This document shows positions 6,511 through 11,186 of a stretch of 11,186 bases of DNA, one piece after another; the first letter of the stretch is position 1; every line of letters begins with the position of its first letter. The stretch comes from Deltaproteobacteria bacterium (GTDB lineage: Bacteria > Desulfobacterota > G020345765): assembly GCA_030616835.1 (NCBI GenBank), contig JAUWWP010000048.1, positions 1 through 11,186 of the forward strand. The letters are read 5' to 3'. The notes beneath the pieces were generated by a model. The model saw only the letters and a program-made list of their open reading frames with translations, was not told where the DNA came from and ran no database searches. Position numbers and translations under genes: made by a program.

Positions 6511-8232
6511 GTGGCAGGAAGATTAGGGGAACTGCTGCTCAAGGGGAATCTGATTACCCCCGAGCAGTTACAACAGGCCTTGGAGGAACAGAAGGTCTCC
6601 GGGGGAAGGTTGGGAGCCAATCTGACCAAGCTGGGTTTTATTGCGGAGAAGGAGCTGACTAGTTTTTTAAGCAAGCAGTATGGCGTCGCGGATATCGATC
6701 TGTCCGAGACCGAGATCGATCCCGAAATAACCGAATTAATTCCAGAGGATGTGGCCCAGAAGCATCAGCTCATTCCAATTAGCCGGATGGGAGCAACCCT
6801 GGTAGTTGCCATGGCTGATCCTTCCAATGTCTTTGCCATTGATGATGTAAAATTTTTAACCGGATATAATATTGAGCCAGTGGTGGCTTCGGAACAGGCG
6901 ATTAAGGAGGCAATTGCTAAATACTACGGCTCTTCCAGCCAGATGGGCGAGGCATTAGAAGGGTTTGATGATTTGATGGACGGGATCGATGATGATGAAT
7001 ACGAGGTGATCGGGGACGGTGATGACCTCTCGGCGGCCGATCTGGAGAAGGTCTCAGCCCAGGCACCAGTGATCAAACTGGTGAACTCAATTCTGATCAA
7101 TGCCATTAATAAGGCGGCGAGTGACATCCATATCGAATCTTATGAGAAGTCCTTCCGGATCCGCTTCCGGATCGATGGAAAGCTCTATGAGTCGATGAAG
7201 CCTCCTCTCAAGCTACGCAATGCCATCGTCTCCCGTTTGAAGATTATGTCGCAGATGGATATTGCCGAAAGAAGGCTGCCTCAGGACGGCAGGATAAAGC
7301 TCAAGCTGGGGAAGGACCGCGAGATGGACTTCCGGGTCTCCGATCTTCCCTGCACTTATGGCGAGAAGATAGTGATGCGGCTTCTGGATAAATCCAGCCT
7401 CCAACTGGATATGACCAAGCTGGGCTTTGAGGAAGAGCAGCTAAGACAATTCAAAGACGCAATCGCCATGCCTTACGGAATGGTTCTGGTCACCGGTCCC
7501 ACCGGGAGCGGGAAGACTACCACCCTCTATTCCGCTATCTCCGAGTTAAATAAACCCTCGGTCAATATCTCGACGGCCGAGGACCCGGTTGAGTATAACC
7601 TTGCGGGAATAAATCAGGTGCAGATGCAGGAAGAGATTGGATTGAACTTTGCCTCGGCCCTGCGCTCATTTCTCCGGCAGGACCCCAATGTTATCCTGGT
7701 AGGCGAGATTCGTGATTTTGAGACCGCCGAGATTGCCGTTAAGGCAGCTCTGACCGGTCAGTTAGTCTTAAGCACCCTCCATACCAACGATGCCCCCAGC
7801 TCGATTACCCGGATGGTAAACATGGGGATTGAGGCCTTTCTGATCTCATCATCGGTTAATTTAATTCAGGCGCAACGATTGGTGCGGAAGGTATGCCTGG
7901 ACTGCAAGGAACCAGTAGAGACATCCCCTAAGACCCTGACCGATATTGGAGTCTCTCCTGAGGAGGCCCCTACGGTAACCTGTTATAAAGGCAAGGGATG
8001 CAGCACTTGCAATAATACCGGGTATAAAGGAAGAATAGCAATCTATGAGATCATGCCCATTGATGAGGAAATTCGTACCCATATTATCAATGGGTCCTCG
8101 GATATTGAACTCAAGAAGGCGGCGGTCAGCAAGGGGATGAAATCCCTCCGACAGAGTGCCCTTAGCAAAATGAAAGAGGGGGTTACCACCATGGATGAGG
8201 TAGTCGGTGTGACCATGGCGGATGAGGACTGA
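6511..8232 (+). CDS. pilB: Type IV pilus extension ATPase PilB, paralog 1
   Basis: The product is 573 residues, full length for the family, starting at GTG with a strong Shine-Dalgarno. It is a cytoplasmic hexameric ATPase that powers pilin polymerisation with the inner-membrane protein PilC. Residues 4-56 form an MshEN/T2SSE-N domain with two 24-residue motifs (R4-Q27 and R33-Q56) split by 5 residues, the layout of c-di-GMP-binding MshEN domains. Motif 1 has N13 where Gly is usual; motif 2 keeps G42. An acidic linker spans about 145-183. The ATPase core has Walker A GPTGSGKTT (329-337), an Asp box AEDPVEY (356-362), Walker B VGEIRD with E399, and a His box with H424. The usual first His is Gln417. 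C462, C465, C497 and C500 form the zinc-binding tetracysteine. It is transcribed with the paralog that follows. Confidence 0.93.
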   Translation: MAGRLGELLLKGNLITPEQLQQALEEQKVSGGRLGANLTKLGFIAEKELTSFLSKQYGVADIDLSETEIDPEITELIPEDVAQKHQLIPISRMGATLVVAMADPSNVFAIDDVKFLTGYNIEPVVASEQAIKEAIAKYYGSSSQMGEALEGFDDLMDGIDDDEYEVIGDGDDLSAADLEKVSAQAPVIKLVNSILINAINKAASDIHIESYEKSFRIRFRIDGKLYESMKPPLKLRNAIVSRLKIMSQMDIAERRLPQDGRIKLKLGKDREMDFRVSDLPCTYGEKIVMRLLDKSSLQLDMTKLGFEEEQLRQFKDAIAMPYGMVLVTGPTGSGKTTTLYSAISELNKPSVNISTAEDPVEYNLAGINQVQMQEEIGLNFASALRSFLRQDPNVILVGEIRDFETAEIAVKAALTGQLVLSTLHTNDAPSSITRMVNMGIEAFLISSSVNLIQAQRLVRKVCLDCKEPVETSPKTLTDIGVSPEEAPTVTCYKGKGCSTCNNTGYKGRIAIYEIMPIDEEIRTHIINGSSDIELKKAAVSKGMKSLRQSALSKMKEGVTTMDEVVGVTMADED

Positions 8233-8247
8233 GTTTGGGTTAGTACT

Positions 8248-9948
8248 ATGGCTGAAAGATTAGGGCAGTTGCTGGTAAGGGAAAATCTGATAACCCTGGA
8301 GCAACTGGAAAAGGCAGTGGAGGAACAGAAGGCCTCCGGGGGACGACTGGGTGCCAGTTTGACCAAACTGGGTTTTATTGATGAGAATGAACTGAGTAAT
8401 TTTGTGAGCAAGCAATACGGGGTTCCTTCCATAAACCTGGAGGAACATGAGATCGATCCCGAACTGGTTAATCTAATCCCCGAAGACCTGGCCCAGAAAT
8501 ATCAGATAATCCCGGTTAATCGTTCCGGCTCCACCCTGATCATTGCCACCGCCGATCCCTCGAATCTCTCCGCTGCTGACGCTATCCAGTTCCGAACCGG
8601 TTACCGGGTGGAGCTAATGGTTGCCTCGGAAAAGGCAATCAAATCGGCTCTGGAAAAGCATTATGACGCTACTGAAACAATGACAGAGGTGATGGAAGAT
8701 TTCGATGATACCGGGATCGAGGTGGTTGAAGAAGATGAAGAGCTAAGTATCAGCGAGCTGGAGAAATCCACCGAGGAAGCTCCCGTGGTAAAGCTGGTAA
8801 ACCGCTTTATGGCCGATGCCCTCAGCAAGGAAGCCAGTGATATCCACCTTGAGCCCTACGAGAACTTCTTCCGGATCCGGTACCGAATTGATGGGATGCT
8901 TTATGAGATTTCGCGGCCACCTTTGAAAATAAGGGATGCGATCACCTCCCGGATCAAGATTATGGCCCAGCTGAACATTGCTGAGCGCCGTCTGCCCCAG
9001 GATGGAAAGATCAGGCTGAAGATGGGGAAAGGGGGTGAACCGATGGACTTCCGGGTCTCGGTTCTACCCACCCTTTTTGGAGAAAAGGTGGTCTTAAGGC
9101 TGCTGGGGAAGGAAAGCCTGCAGCAGGATATGGGGAAACTGGGATTCGATGCTGAGCAGGTTGCCATTTTTGATAATGCGATTAAGCAGCCTTACGGGAT
9201 GGTGCTGGTTACCGGTCCCTCCGGATGCGGGAAGACAACCACGCTTTATTCGGCCATCTCCGAGCTGAATGAAATAGATACCAATATCTCCACGGCCGAA
9301 GACCCGGTGGAATATAATATCTACGGGATAAATCAGGTTCACATGCGGGATGCTATTGGGTTGAACTTTGCCTCGTCCCTGCGCTCTTTTCTCCGCCAGG
9401 ACCCGGACATTATTATGGTGGGAGAGATCCGGGATTTTGAAACGGTGGAGATCGCCATTAAGGCAGCCTTAACCGGCCACCTGGTTCTAAGCACCCTGCA
9501 TACTAATGATGCCCCCAGTACGATTACCCGGTTATTAAATATGGGGGTTGAGCCTTTCTTGGTCGCCTCCTCCATCCTTTTAATTTGCTCCCAGCGCCTG
9601 GTGAGGAAGGTCTGTTCTGAGTGTAAGGAACCTTTCGATATTCCAACCAAAGCCTTGATCGATATAGGGGTGCCTCCGGAGGAGGCCACTAAGCATGCCT
9701 GGTATAAGGGTAAGGGCTGTGACCGGTGTAACAATACCGGATATAAGGGCAGAGTTGCCGTATTTGAAACCATGGCCATGAGCCGCCAGATAAAGGGAGC
9801 CGTCCTGAGTGGGGCCTCTACCGGCGAGATCCGCAGAACTGCAATGGATCAGGGGATGAAGACTCTGAGGCTGAGTGCCATTGACAAGATGAAAGAGGGT
9901 ATTACCACAATGGAGGAGGTGCTCCGGGTTACGGCGGCGGAAAGATAG
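8248..9948 (+). CDS. pilB: Type IV pilus extension ATPase PilB, paralog 2
   Basis: The 566-residue product is collinear with the preceding PilB over its whole length and clearly over half identical by eye. ATG 8248 follows the upstream stop by 15 bp and has no good Shine-Dalgarno, so it probably depends on translational coupling. The MshEN pair is kept (R4-Q27 and R33-Q56; N13 in motif 1, G42 in motif 2, with Leu to Val changes at 24 and 53). Walker A is GPSGCGKTT (323-331), the Asp box AEDPVEY is at 350-356, Walker B has E393, and both His-box histidines H411 and H418 are present. The tetracysteine is C456, C459, C491 and C494. Every catalytic motif is intact, so it should be an active motor. 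A GspE of a type II secretion system is an alternative, but the linked pilT favours a pilus role. Confidence 0.92.
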   Translation: MAERLGQLLVRENLITLEQLEKAVEEQKASGGRLGASLTKLGFIDENELSNFVSKQYGVPSINLEEHEIDPELVNLIPEDLAQKYQIIPVNRSGSTLIIATADPSNLSAADAIQFRTGYRVELMVASEKAIKSALEKHYDATETMTEVMEDFDDTGIEVVEEDEELSISELEKSTEEAPVVKLVNRFMADALSKEASDIHLEPYENFFRIRYRIDGMLYEISRPPLKIRDAITSRIKIMAQLNIAERRLPQDGKIRLKMGKGGEPMDFRVSVLPTLFGEKVVLRLLGKESLQQDMGKLGFDAEQVAIFDNAIKQPYGMVLVTGPSGCGKTTTLYSAISELNEIDTNISTAEDPVEYNIYGINQVHMRDAIGLNFASSLRSFLRQDPDIIMVGEIRDFETVEIAIKAALTGHLVLSTLHTNDAPSTITRLLNMGVEPFLVASSILLICSQRLVRKVCSECKEPFDIPTKALIDIGVPPEEATKHAWYKGKGCDRCNNTGYKGRVAVFETMAMSRQIKGAVLSGASTGEIRRTAMDQGMKTLRLSAIDKMKEGITTMEEVLRVTAAER

Positions 9949-9952
9949 GATA

Positions 9953-10028
9953 ATCAGGGAATAGCAGGGAATAGCCCTTCGACCCCGCCACAGGCGGGGC
10001 TCAGGACAGGCAGGGAATAGCAGGGGAC
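9953..10028 (+). repeat. AGCAGGGAAT tandem array interrupted by a 36-bp module
   Basis: Units AATCAGGGAAT and AGCAGGGAAT (9953-9972) run into AGC. The array resumes at 10012 with AGGGAATAGCAGGGG. Bases 9976-10011 form the interrupting module, CCTTCGAC ... GCTCAGGACAGGC. The array starts within a few bases of the pilB2 stop codon and has the same orientation, relative to the upstream gene, as the array at 4449-4509. Confidence 0.85.
9976..10011 (+). repeat. 36-bp module with GC-rich hairpin inside the tandem array
   Basis: The outer words CCTTCGAC and GCTCAGGACA match the core of the 137-bp repeats. Here they flank a hairpin, CCCCGCC (9983-9989), ACA, GGCGGGG (9993-9999). Removing 9976-10011 rejoins the flanks in perfect register with the 10-bp array. 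The boundary is ambiguous by the 2-bp GC present at both ends. Confidence 0.75.
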
Positions 10029-10042
10029 AGAGGGAAAAGACC

Positions 10043-10177
10043 TAATGTCAAATGCCAAAGCCCAAAGTTCAAATGAAACCTAAAGCTCAAATGACAAATA
10101 CTAATTCACTTGCGCACCAGTGCACCGGTTAAATTTGGCATTTAGTCATTTGACATTCATTTGGCATTTGGATTTTG
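10043..10177 (-). repeat. Third copy (C) of the dispersed element, inverted, with a different centre
   Basis: The two arms match the reverse complement of copies A and B with scattered changes. The left arm is about 10043-10099 and the right arm starts near 10135. The middle differs: in place of the CCTTCGAC core there is a stretch containing TTGCGCACCAGTGCACCGG. The total length (135 bp) is nearly the same. Confidence 0.82.
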
Positions 10178-10215
10178 ATATTTGGATTTAAAGGAACAAA
10201 TATATCTCTCGAGTT

Positions 10216-10246
10216 ATTAACTAAAATTAACTAAAATAGGTATACT
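10216..10246 (+). promoter_or_regulatory. Candidate pilT promoter with a 10-bp direct repeat
   Basis: ATTAACTAAA occurs twice head to tail (10216-10225, 10226-10235), followed by TATACT (10241-10246) as a -10 candidate. TTAACT (10217-10222) is a weak -35 at 18 bp. The 10-bp period equals one helical turn, so the repeat could be an activator site, or it may be simple low-complexity sequence. Confidence 0.35.
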
Positions 10247-10271
10247 ACCGAATTTATAAATAGAGGAGAAT

Positions 10272-10276
10272 AGGAG
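10272..10276 (+). promoter_or_regulatory. Ribosome binding site of pilT
   Basis: AGGAG lies 6 nt before the ATG at 10283. A second GAGGAG is at 10263-10268. This supports the chosen start. Confidence 0.6.
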
Positions 10277-10282
10277 AAGAAG

Positions 10283-11186
10283 ATGGCAAATTTGCACCAA
10301 CTGCTCAAGGTAATGATCGAGAAAGGGGCAACCGATCTTCATATTACCACCGGAACTGCCCCTCAGCTACGGATCGACGGGAGCTTGACGCCGCTGCGCA
10401 TGCCCCCGTTTAGTGCCCCCGAAACCAAGCAGATCTGCTACAGCATTCTTACCGACGCCCAGAAGCACAAATTCGAAGAGTTTAATGAGCTTGATCTCTC
10501 CTTCGGGGTAAAGGGTCTCAGCCGATTCCGGTGCAATATCTTTATGCAGCGAGGAGCAGTTGCCGGGGCCTTTCGGACCATCCCCTTCAAGATCCTGTCT
10601 TTTGAAGAGCTCGGGCTCCCGCCGATTATGAGCGAGCTGGCCAAGAAGCCCCGGGGTCTGGTTCTGGTGACCGGTCCTACCGGATGTGGGAAGTCAACCA
10701 CCTTGGCCTCGGTTATTGATAAGATCAATACTGAGCGCCACGAGCATATTATTACCATTGAGGACCCCATTGAGTATCTCCATTCCCATAAATCCTGTGT
10801 GGTCAACCAGCGGGAGGTGGGGGCCGATACTCAGGGCTTTAAGAATGCCCTTAAATATGTGCTCCGCCAGGACCCGGATATAGTTATGGTTGGGGAAATG
10901 AGGGATCTGGAGACCATCGAGGCTGCCCTGACGATTGCCGAGACCGGACATCTGGTCTTTGCCACCCTGCATACCAACTCCTGTGCTCAGACGATAAACC
11001 GGGTTATTGATGTCTTTCCCCCTTATCAGCAGACTCAGGTTCGGACCCAGCTCTCTTTCGTCCTCGAGGGGGTCCTCTGCCAGACCCTGATTCCCAAGCA
11101 AAGCGGTCACGGAAGGGTTCTGGGGTTGGAGGTAATGGTGCCTAATCCGGCGATTCGGAACCTGATTCGGGAGGAGAAGATCCATC
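10283..11186 (+). CDS. pilT: Type IV pilus retraction ATPase PilT (3' end outside window)
   Basis: 301 complete codons are visible before the window ends; the family is usually about 345-370 residues, so roughly 50 are missing. PilT is the cytoplasmic hexameric ATPase that depolymerises the pilus and drives twitching. The N-terminus has the PilT signature GATDLHITTGTAPQLRIDG (15-33). The core shows Walker A GPTGCGKST (131-139, K137), an Asp box IEDPIEY (159-165), Walker B VGEMRD with E205, and a His box TGHLVFATLHTN with H223 and H230. AIRNLIRE (290-297) is the C-terminal motif needed for retraction in characterised PilT proteins and argues for PilT over PilU. All key residues are present. 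It lies 334 bp after the second pilB, on the same strand; a pilC gene further on would be expected but is outside the window. Confidence 0.95.
   Translation, partial: MANLHQLLKVMIEKGATDLHITTGTAPQLRIDGSLTPLRMPPFSAPETKQICYSILTDAQKHKFEEFNELDLSFGVKGLSRFRCNIFMQRGAVAGAFRTIPFKILSFEELGLPPIMSELAKKPRGLVLVTGPTGCGKSTTLASVIDKINTERHEHIITIEDPIEYLHSHKSCVVNQREVGADTQGFKNALKYVLRQDPDIVMVGEMRDLETIEAALTIAETGHLVFATLHTNSCAQTINRVIDVFPPYQQTQVRTQLSFVLEGVLCQTLIPKQSGHGRVLGLEVMVPNPAIRNLIREEKIH

Larger units (their letters stand above)
9949..10282. other. 334-bp gap between pilB2 and pilT
   Basis: No gene is seen. In order it holds an interrupted AGCAGGGAAT array (9953-10028), an inverted copy of the 137-bp element (10043-10177), a 10-bp direct repeat with a possible promoter (10216-10246), and the pilT ribosome binding site. 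pilT may therefore have its own promoter rather than rely only on read-through. Confidence 0.8.

Noticed and set aside
9211..9243. The Cys in the Walker A of PilB2 (GPSGCGKTT) and PilT (GPTGCGKST) as a defect
   Set aside because: The invariant Gly, Lys and Thr/Ser are present. Small residues are tolerated at that position in P-loops, so no loss of activity is inferred.
10694..11185. A 163-codon minus-strand frame opposite pilT
   Set aside because: It is antisense to the strongly conserved PilT core and shows no family resemblance. The other antisense frames over both pilB genes and the leftward genes were dropped for the same reason.

Overview
The window comes from a Gram-negative (diderm) bacterium. 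It begins with the 3' end of an LPS-export permease (LptG), two secreted proteins are of envelope type, and a type IV pilus motor cluster fills the right half. The pilus ATPases look like the MshEN-carrying PilB of deltaproteobacterial and related lineages. The intergenic spaces are packed with short dispersed repeats of the sort often seen in uncultured anaerobe lineages. The sequence alone does not settle the phylum.

Left part (1-6308). The lptG tail reads rightward and ends at 441. Three genes read leftward. In transcription order they are a secreted protein with a TolB/CsgG-like N-terminus followed by LPP20/FlgT-like modules (6308-4518), a CHASE2-class III adenylate cyclase (4240-2060), and a secreted FlgT_N/LPP20-like protein (1880-753). 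The gaps between them (277 and 179 bp) and the convergent gap after lptG (311 bp) hold repeats and no gene.

Divergent control region (6309-6510). It carries a near-consensus sigma70 promoter for the pilus genes on the + strand. It also holds a CRP/FNR-type palindrome (AGTGA-N6-TCACA) centred exactly 41.5 bp upstream of the start inferred from a leftward TATAAA box, which is the geometry of a class II CRP-activated promoter. The leftward transcription unit includes an adenylate cyclase, so a cAMP feedback loop is a reasonable hypothesis.

Right part (6511-11186). Two complete tandem pilB paralogs (573 and 566 aa, 15 bp apart) are followed by a 334-bp repeat-filled gap and a pilT gene cut by the window edge. 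Both PilB proteins keep an N-terminal MshEN-type pair of motifs that could bind c-di-GMP. PilB1 has Gln in place of the first His-box histidine, while PilB2 and PilT keep both histidines. The extension motors (PilB) would drive pilus assembly and PilT retraction.

Repeats. A 137-bp element occurs twice in direct orientation (534-670 and 4261-4397, four mismatches) and a third time inverted with a different centre (10043-10177). A 10-bp AGCAGGGAAT-type tandem array follows the stop codons of two different genes. In one of these arrays a 36-bp CCTTCGAC...GCTCAGGACAGGC module interrupts the repeat, and removing it restores the array in perfect register.
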